64,000 bases of DNA. Source: Merdicola sp963557785 (GTDB lineage: Bacteria > Bacillota > Clostridia > TANB77 > CAG-508). The translations under genes and the position numbers were made by a program. Shown piece by piece: positions 29,401-35,750 of the stretch. Below the pieces are notes generated by a model. It saw only the letters and a program-made list of their open reading frames with translations, ran no database searches and was not told where the DNA came from. How positions within the stretch are numbered: position 1 is the stretch's first letter; each line of letters opens with the position of its first letter. The stretch lies in the NCBI GenBank assembly GCA_963557785.1, contig CAUWBF010000007.1:1-64000 (forward strand), in the 5' to 3' direction.

Positions 29401-32400
29401 AGAACGTGCAGTTCTTATAAAAGCTGAAACAGTTAGAAAATATAAATATACTAAAGGTAACGGTATGCCTTATGCTGGTATTATTCGTTCTGCTGAAGAT
29501 GAACTTAGAATTTATCGTGCTGATTTTTATAATTATCTTACAGGTAATAAATCTAAGAGCGAAGAAGAAATTAATGTAGGAGAAGCTATTAATAAAATAC
29601 TTGAAAAATATTTTGATAATGCTACTAGAACTCTTAACACTGCTGATATTAGTCAAGAAGATTTAGAACAACTCAAGACTGGTTTTGAAGTATTTAATGA
29701 AATTACTAGAGGTGAAAAGAGTACTGATAAAGCTAAAGCAAAACGTGTTGCTGAATTTATTGAAAGTGAATGTGATGTTACTTATAATTGGAAACAATAC
29801 GAACTTGATAAAAATAGAGCTTTTGCTAAAGGTAAAAAATATTATGATAAATGGCTAGAAGTATTTAGTGAACAAATTGAAGAAAATGGAACTATTACAG
29901 AAAGACCTAATCGAACTATTTATGGTATTATTAAACCTAAAGATTTAGATAAATGGACTGATATTGATAGAACTGCTGCAATTAATATTCTTCAAAAGAG
30001 AACTAGAGAAACTACTACTCAATATTATTATATGAAAGAAAGAGAAGTTCTTGACAAATATGGTATTGATAGTATTGAATATAAACAATGGTATAGAGAT
30101 AATCATTATTTTGACCCATATACTCGTACTATTAAACCTATTCGTATTTGGACTACTATGCAAATGATTAAAGATGATGGTTCAGCTGTTGTTGGTAATT
30201 ATGAACCACGTATTAATCAAATGTATATTACTCCTAAAGAAGAACTTGTTAATCCAGAATATAGTAGTTTTGTTAATAAGTACAAAGTAGGAACAGGATA
30301 TGATAATCCTAATTATACTAGTCTTAATGAGTATCAACTTGAACTTATGAATAAAGTAAATGAACTTATGAAAAAGTATTGTTTTACTAATAGTAATAAG
30401 AGATATGTTGATATGGGTTATCTTCCAGCTTTACCTAAGTCTAAAGATATGACTGTTAAAGATTACTTTGAACAAGCTCTTAGTTTTCTTGGTTGGACAG
30501 CCAATGTTCCTAATAATACTAGTTGGAGAAATAATGAAGATTTAACTTTTGATAAAGATTATGATATTCCTAATCCTAGATTAGTTCAGTTAGTTAATAA
30601 AGATACTCAACAACTTCCTACTATACCTAAATTTAAAGAACCTAATGAAAGTGATGAAGAATTTAGTAAACGTAAAGCTGCTGCAATTAAAACTAGAGAT
30701 GAAATTATTGAAAATAATAATAAAATTCATAATGATATTCTTAATCGTAATTGGGAAGAAGTATTTAATAGTTTCTTAATTGAAAGTAATAGATATAATG
30801 CTGTTAAAACAGTTAAAAATCTTCTTTATACTGCTGACCAAATTATTACTAGCAATACTGCTTATGATATAAATTATAAAGGTAGTATAACTGAAAATAG
30901 AGAAGCCAGTGCTGGTGGTGAAATTGAATATAAACAAGAACAACAAACTAGAACTAGTGCACATCTTAGAAGTTTTATACGTCGTCTTGTATTTGAACAA
31001 TATAAAGATAATAAAACTCCTAATCTAGTTAAACTTGGTTCTCTTGCTCAAAACATTGCTGGTAGTAAATATATGATGATGAACATTACTGGTGGTATTG
31101 CTAACGTTCTTACTGGTTCTAGTAATATCTTTATGGAACGAGCTGCTGGTGAATATATTAATCTTAAAGATTGGGAAGCTGGTAAATCTGAATGGATTAA
31201 AGGAACTGTTAGTTATATGGCTAATATGTATAGTGAAAATAGTAGTACACTTCAAGATGCTATTATTAAACTTAGTCATGTAGTTGATTTTGATAGAGTA
31301 ACTGAAGTTAGTACTGCTGAAGGTCTTAGAGAAAATATTCGTAGAGTTCGTGGATTACTATTTAGTCCTCAATCTGTTGGTGAACATTATATGCAAAATA
31401 CTATGTTATTTGCTATGCTTAAATCTCATAGACTTGTTGATAATGGTAGAGGTGGTTATGATATAATGAGTAAAGAAATGTATCATCGTAAAGCTGAACA
31501 AGATGCTCTTATGTCTGTAATAAATACTCCCCGTGGAGGGGAGAACCAAGCTCTACTTGAACAATTCAATAAGTTCATGGATGATGCTAAAGCTGATAAT
31601 AAAAAACGAGCTAAATATAATCTATTTAAAGCTAATCCTATATTCGATTTTGTTAAAACTTATCTTAATGAAGAACAACAAAGAGAATATATAGCTAAAC
31701 GTAAAGAACTTATTAAGAATATCGATAAAAAGTTTGCTAAACTTCCAGATATTTATAATCAGTTTGAACTTAAAGATGGAATTGCTCAAATAAAATCTGA
31801 TAGTAAACTTACTCTTAAAGAATATGCTAAATTTATTGATAAAGTTCGTGAAGTAAATAAGAAAGTTCATGGTGTTTATGATAAACTTGGTTCTGCTAAT
31901 ATTGAACAACATTGGTGGGGTGGTATGGTTATGCAATATCATAAACATCTTTATCCCGGTTTTAAGAAACGTTATCGTTGGAATGGTTATTATAATGAAA
32001 CTCTAGGTACTATTGAAAAAGGTAGTTATACTAGTCTTTATGATTATTTGACTATTCCATTTAAAGAAAGTAATGTAGGAGAAGTTAATAATGTAAGTGA
32101 TGTTCTTAAAGCATTCCAAACTTATGGTAAGAATTTACTTTCATTTGCTATTAATTTCAAACTTAATTATGAACTTCTTCCTGAACATGAAAAAGCAAAT
32201 ATTAGACGTAATTTAGGTGATTTACTTTATGTAGGTGCTGCGGTTATTGGAGCAATTGCTATAACTGGTATGGGAGGTGATGATGATGAAGGTATTATTT
32301 ATAATCTTATGCTTTATCATGCTGACCGTCTTGCTTCTGAAGCTGCTTCATTTACTCCATTTGGAGCTTATTCTGAAGGTAAAAAGCTATGGTCTAGTCC

Positions 32401-32671
32401 TGTTGCTATTGGACAAACTATTAATGACTTACTTGGTACTACTGCTATGGCTGCTAGATTCCTTATTGAAGAAGATTTTACTGAGGAATATACTACTGGT
32501 AGATATAAAGGTATGAATAAGTTTGAAGTTATGGCTGTTCGTAATATACCTGTTGTTCGTAGTATTAATCGAGTTCTTGATTTACCTAATAATAATAGTT
32601 ATTATAAAGTTGATGAAAATATACTTAGTATTATACCTTATAAAGATATAGCTAAAGATATATTTGAATAA
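20459..32671 (+). CDS. Giant virion RNA polymerase (crAss-like, DFDVD catalytic loop)
   Basis: 4070 residues. The diagnostic feature is GSDFDVDSVYG at residues about 1431-1441 (Asp1433, Asp1435, Asp1437), the metal-binding DxDxD loop of the single-chain two-barrel RNA polymerase of crAss-like phages (characterised in phi14:2 gp66), which is related to eukaryotic RNAi polymerases. The preceding segment GKQSICIMYVKEFLPDAYG likely belongs to the same barrel. The C-terminal 1500 residues contain GGIANVLTGSSNIFMERAAGEY and a hydrophobic LLYVGAAVIGAIAITGMG near 3925, as in other phage polyvalent proteins. Five dispersed repeats lie in frame. The enzyme is packaged and transcribes early genes. The frame is open upstream to 20408, so a non-ATG start is possible. 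Confidence 0.85.
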   Translation: MSCGNIKLVGYNNLNNIIIKEHGSNNADYYSLIAMVEDPIFKKIIADRGINVKTSGRQAYNALLEARAVKLRNMDDVASIAEKEERGLFSTIKARDTAITYMADIMNKLSFNFLYNGAPLNFNEIKKRTNETVINAGLKRAKKLAGSDEAKNNELNSFINNPSPAIKINGLGAFLRKYGDAQDFNYGALLRSLTNTEFNEALFNNKNVAKLIKRDELYQTTDYEELGGYLDETSTEGDENSIDDGIDLMTQLWNLSIGEVKDFNKHVEEIIKYHLASLPKLTAASQLDNGSYPFDTNNELGVVTFSDVNYLSKILYASADTSNVDNFIASLKRISETIPNCECLIQLHDLLSKNKVFANKYMMVFNKPIISKIETYIQTDSNGNSYVRARVTNPNTDSRTILQNTFYNNVKNNIITNRVPTAREKFRIYDRYKNTPHANLYLYDAFKEIFPDINQASFNLAIAKIGRVAMANNLINFANVINRTVENYNKYVEALKKDKETKMPDSFINRGDTSIIYQMADVFKDIIYIPVELNSRNPEGNLSSDVINRSFITNIAKIINDDKSTVEEQNAMVEAYAKQKFASHQYDYSNLLLEHRDSNGNIINYGLFRRIGNGTPKLTEYARSMFKTSLLNGISELDNNNNDLYRSMSDGDYLITAMGLFMTDINNSETPTANYLLPIPSDAPKNFTITAPRYSLAGLRSQLEDGTKIINREHPLFKQYYNIAIQELTNMAQAVNIMFKTNANGNPILTNGDFEFSDTYNNKPEHFYNQYHKDGKGNVFITKDGHKVLAGRVFSFKRLVSKITPNSNGAFNELIGYGKTIDILYGGSTRGLSYVNNQVVLNGEQRIALEDAVADWLNEYITNGYKELKNKYGTFIDDRINNESLAEFLVNDYLVRDSMYDMYGGDQSFYKNDQAILKRIKEVQASGNPFGNTDFTKNDLDIATDLYDITIKGNAVTVPYTVNGVTKRKKVVLQDKFRGVTIYNTFKASDKVVIDRLDDQLKKAGLDKKDRERILEPFKGGVNANDAQSYITLEEWIRRITAAGELDKYAGLIQSLTDDTPIDKIDWTKFANKVQIQKNFYYDLYYDTTVGIEVPRQVKNAEFVLIPKLIKGTELEKVYNIMTNRDIHQINTVETVKVAQHNRMTLWNNDGVLTDEALKEFDNNVFDNSELFSYNYLYRQQEVPQHMVDASNKAAIQIMKKMLDNLPNRTELNELKDKVFNNYVANIRNSFEKTCAELGIGLDDNGHIDLNSDGTIKNLNRFVFFDRFKENAQQQGVEKALLEFFDLDSAGFNNLPLFLSNINSKLESIANSYFNTNITRQLISGWHAAQLSDFGFKVDKQTQTDSKLQYKKIGEVDGTPVYYTEIKLPRWSSKLKGLNIEQVPNSLRTMIGYRIPTEGKQSICIMYVKEFLPDAYGSTVVVPDEWVTQTGSDFDVDSVYGMSKTFNLVKGIPTEITHARYTKDEVGYINYVKDNVDKASRKILGKTYNKQGNIRASLKNSEDAINATLEGYNGNLKVVEKIANDGGLKSYESYLKLPVEDTSSQAARTNTIIQSFIDILNNPAAFEENTTTSNFENVKEANETYAEIVGANKTTVAPSDFFTQLDWFDASTSGIKLKGISVNRDTFMSIGNVTKANHSEGIKVMYTTDVISEQEAVNRYGKENVETIGNKHIRITHKNFGWSGDDKNVDGYLINPYSSQTTAHILDVMKEGAIHNENTYTFNAFKTIVDFGSNYDTAIGFMWQPAIDILVRKWKETNSVLAEGTKNPLTEAIREVAHNLGFGEKVNFAGRKKLIETIDKSYGETFKKLFNLSVSDAFSSPDLIFSSDAYKSRLRGEMNGIQQALFDLYVLAQFNRLNSIGQDISNNLNILSADKYGAKQSFYASDKVFRDARTVIENSNIYAPSSTGGQTLLLESVFPDISGGIDAFIKSDISKSSYPSLAAFLQMSTALSVKATQQVFETANPVFIDYVYRIAEWTKGGIMTEKLYNDYKDYLINKLEVGNNGSSYLNLPVTIVNGDFVHPKYIKEYGTGQSRALEVGRVSGTLVNIKTDDVVVKNIFEPTQTEIDVFARLTPAQKVDWIKRNFSQDGSVFEHIEIVANDERNNRRNVNIQYINYIQGDITNDEAHRLFDRAWNHPNPLIKLTALDLVKYAFIVEGHKFRTRNISRLISNTPLRGLSEGGIAIGDIAMKGINSYGFVDKDNVEDIIGFIRKNYNSFNCPSYTFKRLTNNKINYSLKRSGIITFNGQENLDNVGIIRNGDAVNVIRINRNLYIKGTYDGTLAYYPIDRLESFETYNSIEPSIIANNNIHKPLAVLLYKGLTQQEKRDKFIDGIKDNINEAVNKGYKEVPELYGKYISDEYFQPFMNTPFENNTIYTINDKFYLNINGTTAINLSDDLKQYKAKYPNIEDNKLGLFIEINENEINRVTSNTDRYSSVDDQTSIGRFAKNASLVISRAVRHGQPAAQNVLNALNNAEINYLDSSSLSDNSEFSLSVIANYIDVEANNILNDINRFIKIDGIDKPINDKDVISKVLKDEQLQNRFLDVILSANTFKNKYKLISEIDIDSTNLDDKTKENIRKIQKLVNQIDSNTTVHSARKDWFERWIQLRTTNPNYISGLMKEFDAYGDTGFMDYWIQDIRANRNFVLQNILKDVMGTVEEGRLNGIKESNDFRNYLKELKSRAAKDGKSVSLDSIIDDDGRLIQPNNPIWEEKMKKYRDAAIEAEQKFGINSVEHLIALSNKAKFIDMTTIHHLKPITIQDEDGNDVTIEYSTYIINLERSLLGLKKGDDGIPKEFAEYKRLNSRIRDILSQATDNVTTQNQDEELGRIYAQMDSLTSLYDKDGNKKIGHDLNVAERLRAYQTNIRKVKEMFYDKQAKEGFDSKLKEQLSIISKYESQRDANGNLLISMEELMKVPEYREAKEWIRKNTRYILDIKDIEDLNWAFEELKDANKGNSVLNLAIREFQAKDEFNVVDGRKIPEERAVLIKAETVRKYKYTKGNGMPYAGIIRSAEDELRIYRADFYNYLTGNKSKSEEEINVGEAINKILEKYFDNATRTLNTADISQEDLEQLKTGFEVFNEITRGEKSTDKAKAKRVAEFIESECDVTYNWKQYELDKNRAFAKGKKYYDKWLEVFSEQIEENGTITERPNRTIYGIIKPKDLDKWTDIDRTAAINILQKRTRETTTQYYYMKEREVLDKYGIDSIEYKQWYRDNHYFDPYTRTIKPIRIWTTMQMIKDDGSAVVGNYEPRINQMYITPKEELVNPEYSSFVNKYKVGTGYDNPNYTSLNEYQLELMNKVNELMKKYCFTNSNKRYVDMGYLPALPKSKDMTVKDYFEQALSFLGWTANVPNNTSWRNNEDLTFDKDYDIPNPRLVQLVNKDTQQLPTIPKFKEPNESDEEFSKRKAAAIKTRDEIIENNNKIHNDILNRNWEEVFNSFLIESNRYNAVKTVKNLLYTADQIITSNTAYDINYKGSITENREASAGGEIEYKQEQQTRTSAHLRSFIRRLVFEQYKDNKTPNLVKLGSLAQNIAGSKYMMMNITGGIANVLTGSSNIFMERAAGEYINLKDWEAGKSEWIKGTVSYMANMYSENSSTLQDAIIKLSHVVDFDRVTEVSTAEGLRENIRRVRGLLFSPQSVGEHYMQNTMLFAMLKSHRLVDNGRGGYDIMSKEMYHRKAEQDALMSVINTPRGGENQALLEQFNKFMDDAKADNKKRAKYNLFKANPIFDFVKTYLNEEQQREYIAKRKELIKNIDKKFAKLPDIYNQFELKDGIAQIKSDSKLTLKEYAKFIDKVREVNKKVHGVYDKLGSANIEQHWWGGMVMQYHKHLYPGFKKRYRWNGYYNETLGTIEKGSYTSLYDYLTIPFKESNVGEVNNVSDVLKAFQTYGKNLLSFAINFKLNYELLPEHEKANIRRNLGDLLYVGAAVIGAIAITGMGGDDDEGIIYNLMLYHADRLASEAASFTPFGAYSEGKKLWSSPVAIGQTINDLLGTTAMAARFLIEEDFTEEYTTGRYKGMNKFEVMAVRNIPVVRSINRVLDLPNNNSYYKVDENILSIIPYKDIAKDIFE
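22924..22940 (+). repeat. Dispersed repeat, coding copy 7
   Basis: Full core with GGGGGG, read in another phase as DILYGGST in the RNA polymerase gene. Confidence 0.85.
25066..25081 (-). repeat. Dispersed repeat, coding copy 8 (inverted)
   Basis: ACTCCCCGTGGAGGAT, read as KLPVEDT in the RNA polymerase gene. Stem CTCC-CCGT-GGAG within the core. Confidence 0.85.
26169..26185 (+). repeat. Dispersed repeat, coding copy 9
   Basis: Full core, read as APSSTGGQ in the RNA polymerase gene, the same flanking residues (A before, Q after) as copy 1 in an unrelated gene. Confidence 0.85.
26975..26990 (-). repeat. Dispersed repeat, coding copy 10 (degenerate, inverted)
   Basis: ACTCCCCTTAGAGGAT with one change from the consensus, read as NTPLRGL in the RNA polymerase gene. 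Confidence 0.6.
31526..31541 (-). repeat. Dispersed repeat, coding copy 11 (inverted)
   Basis: ACTCCCCGTGGAGGGG, read as NTPRGGE in the C-terminal third of the RNA polymerase gene. Confidence 0.75.
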
Positions 32672-32696
32672 GCTGGACTTGAATCTAGTAAAAAAT

Positions 32697-32735
32697 AAGG
32701 GCTTGCCTATGGTATCACTACCTAGACAAGCCCTT
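32697..32735. terminator. Bidirectional terminator between virion and replication blocks
   Basis: AAGGGCTTG (32697-32705) pairs exactly with CAAGCCCTT (32727-32735). T-runs follow on both strands (TTTT rightward; TTATTTTTT leftward). It lies between the convergent ends of the RNA polymerase gene and the leftward gene at 32742. Confidence 0.85.
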
Positions 32736-32741
32736 TTACTT

Positions 32742-33308
32742 TTATATTAATACAAGAATACCTTTAGTTTGAAGTTCAAAGCAATCATTAACATAATCTT
32801 CAGGAGTACCACTATAAATATATTTAGGATTAGCAACATAGCAACCTTTAACACATTTATCCTCTTTATCTTTATAATGATTAATAAATCCTTTATCTTT
32901 AAGACTAGATAATGCTGATTTTATAGATGGCTTTGGAACTTTAGTTTCTTCTTCACAATCATCATAAAACATAGCATTAACTGAAAAATAAAGTTTAGTT
33001 TTATCTGGTTTTTGTCTTGTTAAAAGAACATGACTATTAATATAAAATAAAACATTTTTTTCATTATTAGTAAGATTATAAATATTACCTAAAGTATCAA
33101 TAAACACTTTAAAATATAATCTTTTCTTTTGTTCATCAATAAGTTGTTTATGACTTTTAGAATCAGCATACATGACAAGAACATCTTTCTTATCAATAAT
33201 TTCACCATCTTTTGTTACAATAGCTACTGTATTAACATCATTAATAGCATAATTAACTATACTATTATTAGATTTATTACTTTTACTAATAGATTTAAAT
33301 GTAGGCAT
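32742..33308 (-). CDS. Winged-helix protein, RepL/initiator-like
   Basis: 188 residues, last gene of the leftward block. A helical domain (about 60-110, TNNEKNVLFYINSHVLL) and a winged-helix segment (SIKSALSSLKDKGFINHYKD, about 130-150) are followed by VANPKYIYSG, the strand signature that also ends the winged helix in the gene at 61348 (VVNPIYIFRG). This suggests a relative of plasmid RepL-type initiators or a DNA-binding regulator. Two direct repeats of TACTAATCTTTGTA (33378-33412) lie 70-105 nt upstream of its start and could be its binding sites. Function as initiator or regulator is not decided by the sequence. Confidence 0.55.
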   Translation of the reverse strand: MPTFKSISKSNKSNNSIVNYAINDVNTVAIVTKDGEIIDKKDVLVMYADSKSHKQLIDEQKKRLYFKVFIDTLGNIYNLTNNEKNVLFYINSHVLLTRQKPDKTKLYFSVNAMFYDDCEEETKVPKPSIKSALSSLKDKGFINHYKDKEDKCVKGCYVANPKYIYSGTPEDYVNDCFELQTKGILVLI

Positions 33309-33567
33309 AAGAATATAATTTTATATTCCAAAGATAAAAAATATAACTATATCAAATGTTAATAGAATAAAAAATTATACTAATCTTTGTACTAGTTCTA
33401 CTAATCTTTGTATCAGTCATACTACGGGTGTTGATTTAACATAGCTTTTATGCTGATTATCAGCACTTTAACGACTACGAATATCTAGTCTATTCTATAA
33501 GCCAATCAAAGGTGCAACCTTTGTGCGTAGGCGCATAGCCTATATGATTATTAATAATAGTAATATA
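33309..33567. other. Intergenic region with direct repeats and hairpins
   Basis: No gene seen. It holds the direct repeat TACTAATCTTTGTA at 33378-33391 and 33399-33412 (21 bp apart, two helical turns), and two short hairpins with GCA-containing loops, CAAAGGT-GCA-ACCTTTG (33507-33523) and TAGGC-GCATA-GCCTA (33528-33542). Likely control region for the leftward gene ending at 32742. Confidence 0.5.
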
Positions 33568-33750
33568 TTAATTAAAACCATCATCATTATTACCAATAAC
33601 ACACATAAGAATAATAAAAACTATAATACCAACAACAAATAGTTTTCCACTATACTTATCCATAGCTTCATTATCACTAATATTATTAGCAATAGCCAAT
33701 AGTTTAACACCACCAAATATAATTCCAATAAGAACAATAAATGCAACCAT
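33568..33750 (-). CDS. Small two-helix membrane protein
   Basis: 60 residues with hydrophobic segments at about 2-22 (VAFIVLIGIIFGGVKLL) and 38-53 (LFVVGIIVFIILMCVIG), separated by a short charged loop, ending in NNDDGFN. It sits alone between a terminator (33789-33826) and the hairpin-rich gap. A holin-like or other membrane role is possible from shape only. Confidence 0.6.
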   Translation of the reverse strand: MVAFIVLIGIIFGGVKLLAIANNISDNEAMDKYSGKLFVVGIIVFIILMCVIGNNDDGFN

Positions 33751-33788
33751 AATTATAATATATTTAAGTTTAACAATAAGATAAAAAT

Positions 33789-33826
33789 AAACCTCAGTAG
33801 TAAGACTAGCTTATCTACCGAGGTTT
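33789..33826 (-). terminator. Leftward terminator hairpin
   Basis: AAACCTC pairs with GAGGTTT, with an inner GTAG..TAAG / CTTA..CTAC stem. The leftward strand continues into TTTATTTTTATC. It lies upstream of the small membrane protein gene and downstream of the repeat pair. Confidence 0.7.
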
Positions 33827-33886
33827 CAGTCATGCCAACGACTATAAGTTTAAGGATTAGTAGAACGCTCCGCTTCGCTACGCTCA

Positions 33887-33999
33887 ACTCCCCGTAGAGG
33901 ATGGAATAGACTAGTATTCATTCAATCAATATAATCATTATCATTAATAACTATACTAATATTACTAGCATAACTACCATTCCATACTCTACGGGGAGT
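33887..33999. repeat. Dispersed repeat, intergenic inverted pair A (copies 12 and 13)
   Basis: Left arm ACTCCCCGTAGAGGATG at 33887-33903, right arm CATACTCTACGGGGAGT at 33983-33999; extending to GGAAT/ATTCC they pair over 21 positions with one mismatch. GC-rich tails flank the pair on the outside (33863-33882, CGCTCCGCTTCGCTACGCTC; 34000-34033). The 75-bp interior is AT-rich without a gene. Confidence 0.85.
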
Positions 34000-34054
34000 A
34001 TAGCGAAGAGTGCGTAGCACTCGTAGCGGTTCCAAGCTAATCATTAAATTTAAT

Positions 34055-34081
34055 AAAGCCAGCTCTATTAGAGCCAGCTTT
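34055..34081 (-). terminator. Leftward terminator hairpin
   Basis: AAAGC/GCTTT and GCTCT/AGAGC stems with a small internal loop and ATT loop, followed leftward by ATTAAATTTAAT. Located 36 nt after the stop of the gene at 34117. Confidence 0.65.
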
Positions 34082-34116
34082 ACGTATAACATATAAACCA
34101 TTAGCATTAATACTAT

Positions 34117-34566
34117 TTACTTCTTTAGTCCATATTTAGCCCATTGAAGAACAAATCCAAGACCTTCCCAAATTTTATTTTTAGCTTCAATTTGAGCATA
34201 AGCAGCACCAATTCCTAAATTAAAATTTTCAGGTTTTACACAACTTGATTGACCATGAACTTCAAATCCAGTAAGACAAGTAAGAGTAGTATTAGTTGTT
34301 TTAGTACCAACTTTTACATTTTCAATACCTTTAATAAATCTCTTAATATCATTTTCTTTAAGAACATCTCCAGCAGGGTCTTCAAGTTTATAATAAGCTT
34401 TCTCAAACTCTTTAGCAGGACTCCAAGATTTATATCCATCTGGATAAGTTACTTCATAACCATCTTCTTCAAAAGAATGATTACCAATTTTATAACCTTT
34501 GTCATTTGCTTCACGAGCTATCATAGGAACAGCTTCAATCATTTTAACTCCAATAAATTTACTCAT
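34117..34566 (-). CDS. N4 gp49/Sf6 gene 66-family protein
   Basis: 149 residues. The N-terminal 55 residues (IGVKMIEAVPM, then GYEVTYPDGYKSWSPAKEFEKAY) match the short phage family known from N4 gp49 and Sf6 gene 66, in which a GYxVxYxDGYxSWSPxxxFExAY core is nearly universal. The C-terminal half (GFEVHGQSSCVKPENFNLGIGAAYAQIEAKNKIWEGLGF region) resembles another small phage helical domain, so this is probably a fusion. Molecular function is unknown for the family. A terminator follows. Confidence 0.75.
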   Translation of the reverse strand: MSKFIGVKMIEAVPMIAREANDKGYKIGNHSFEEDGYEVTYPDGYKSWSPAKEFEKAYYKLEDPAGDVLKENDIKRFIKGIENVKVGTKTTNTTLTCLTGFEVHGQSSCVKPENFNLGIGAAYAQIEAKNKIWEGLGFVLQWAKYGLKK

Positions 34567-34585
34567 AATTTTAAAATTTAATTAT

Positions 34586-34735
34586 TTATTTAATCGTAGT
34601 AGTAATTATTATAAATCTATCATCTACCGGTTCAACATCAATAGCCTGAAATTCTTTATATTCAGTATCTTCAACTAAAACAAGTTTATCTTCATCAAAT
34701 TCTTTAAGTTTATTAATAAGTTCTTTAATTGTCAT
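34586..34735 (-). CDS. Small acidic phage protein (49 aa)
   Basis: Start ATG at 34735, stop TAA at 34586-34588; the translation begins MTIKELINKLKEFDEDKLV and continues VEDTEYKEFQAIDVEPVDD. The opening helix (xKELIxKLKxF-x-x-D) is a frequent start of small phage proteins of unknown function. It lies snugly between two good genes (4 nt before the thioredoxin-like gene's stop), which supports it. Confidence 0.75.
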   Translation of the reverse strand: MTIKELINKLKEFDEDKLVLVEDTEYKEFQAIDVEPVDDRFIIITTTIK

Positions 34736-34738
34736 AGC

Positions 34739-35017
34739 TTATTCTTTTTCAAGTTTATTAATAATATCTTTAATATAATCACTAGGAAAACTACCTTCAA
34801 GTCGAGCTAATTCTTTTCTTTTATAATCATTATCGACTTTAGTAATAACAGTAGTAGGAAATTTAGTAATTTCTTTTCTTAGAATATCATCTAGATTTGT
34901 ATTACGAATATTAAGAGTAATATCACAATTAGCTTCATTAATAGCATCAGTTATATTTTTAATTGCTATTTTACAAGCGTCACAACCATCTCTAGTAAAA
35001 CAATCAATACGTATCAT
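34739..35017 (-). CDS. Thioredoxin/glutaredoxin-like protein (CDAC)
   Basis: 92 residues with the thioredoxin-fold order: strand, active-site CDAC (residues 12-15), helix, strand, KFPTTVI (cis-Pro loop, about 52-58), final strand and helix. The CxxC is intact, so it may act as a redox partner or disulphide reductase. Its start overlaps the stop of the gene upstream by 4 nt. It is the first of three thioredoxin-like genes in a row. Confidence 0.7.
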   Translation of the reverse strand: MIRIDCFTRDGCDACKIAIKNITDAINEANCDITLNIRNTNLDDILRKEITKFPTTVITKVDNDYKRKELARLEGSFPSDYIKDIINKLEKE

Positions 35018-35607
35018 AACACAATAGCATTATTTTTAACAGCTTCTTTAATAGTATTAGGAACTCTAAAAAGAGTATTCTTAATCATTTCAGTAGTAAG
35101 ACTATCAGAATATACATAAGTAGCATAAGTTCTCCAACTATCTTTAATTACAACAGCAAATTTGTTAGGATTATCAATATTAGTTTGAATGTATTCTACT
35201 TTAGTATTTTGATATTTCCACATCCAAGCAATAGCATCGGCACATTTAGCACGAGTTATACAATCATGTTCATCAATAAACGCTTCAACAAATATATTAT
35301 TTGTTTGTCTTGTAGGTTCATCTCCAGTAAGATAATTAATATCATTACGAAGTTCTTCCCAAGTAACAGAATTACTATATCGTTTATATTCTGTATCATC
35401 TCTATATATAATACAAGTAGGATATTCAGTAATATTCTTACCAGCAACAGCCTTTTCAAGTATCATATCTTCAAGAATAAGATGGTCAGGAAGATTTTTA
35501 AAATTACATTGAACATTAGTACCAAATAAAGCTATATCAATAGCTTCTCGCATAGCTTCTGTTTTATCTTTATCAGCACTTTTATAATAAAATTCAATTT
35601 TAACCAT
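35014..35607 (-). CDS. Thioredoxin-fold-like protein without active-site cysteines plus extra domain
   Basis: 197 residues. Residues 1-95 follow the thioredoxin layout: the C-terminal part YPTCIIYRDDTEYKRYSNSVTWEEL corresponds to FPTTVITKVDNDYKRKELARLEGS in the neighbour, but the CxxC position reads YKSADKD. Residues 100-197 form another alpha/beta domain with no recognised match. Probably a duplicated and divergent thioredoxin-like protein. It follows the stem-loop module at 35655-35723. Confidence 0.5.
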   Translation of the reverse strand: MVKIEFYYKSADKDKTEAMREAIDIALFGTNVQCNFKNLPDHLILEDMILEKAVAGKNITEYPTCIIYRDDTEYKRYSNSVTWEELRNDINYLTGDEPTRQTNNIFVEAFIDEHDCITRAKCADAIAWMWKYQNTKVEYIQTNIDNPNKFAVVIKDSWRTYATYVYSDSLTTEMIKNTLFRVPNTIKEAVKNNAIVL

Positions 35608-35654
35608 AGTATTTGTATAATATAATGAGAATTTATAAAATTAGCTATTTTAAA

Positions 35655-35750
35655 GCCCCACATTGAATGATATTCATATCGTGATAGATTAATCACAATA
35701 ACAATTAAAATTCAATGTAGGGCAAAAGAACTATATCTATGACTGCCCTA
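35655..35750 (-). promoter_or_regulatory. Stem-loop module (copy 2) with alternative pairing
   Basis: Arms at 35655-35668 and 35710-35723 pair over 14 bp (one G-U on the leftward transcript). The loop holds the conserved TCGTGATAGATTAATCA (35679-35695). The right arm's TAGGGCA (35718-35724) can alternatively pair with TGCCCTA (35744-35750), which overlaps the stop of the gene at 35737. It lies directly before the gene starting at 35607. Confidence 0.6.

Noticed and set aside
33922..34107. 61-codon leftward ORF through the repeat pair
   Set aside because: It simply translates the inverted repeat and terminator region, with no gene-like composition.
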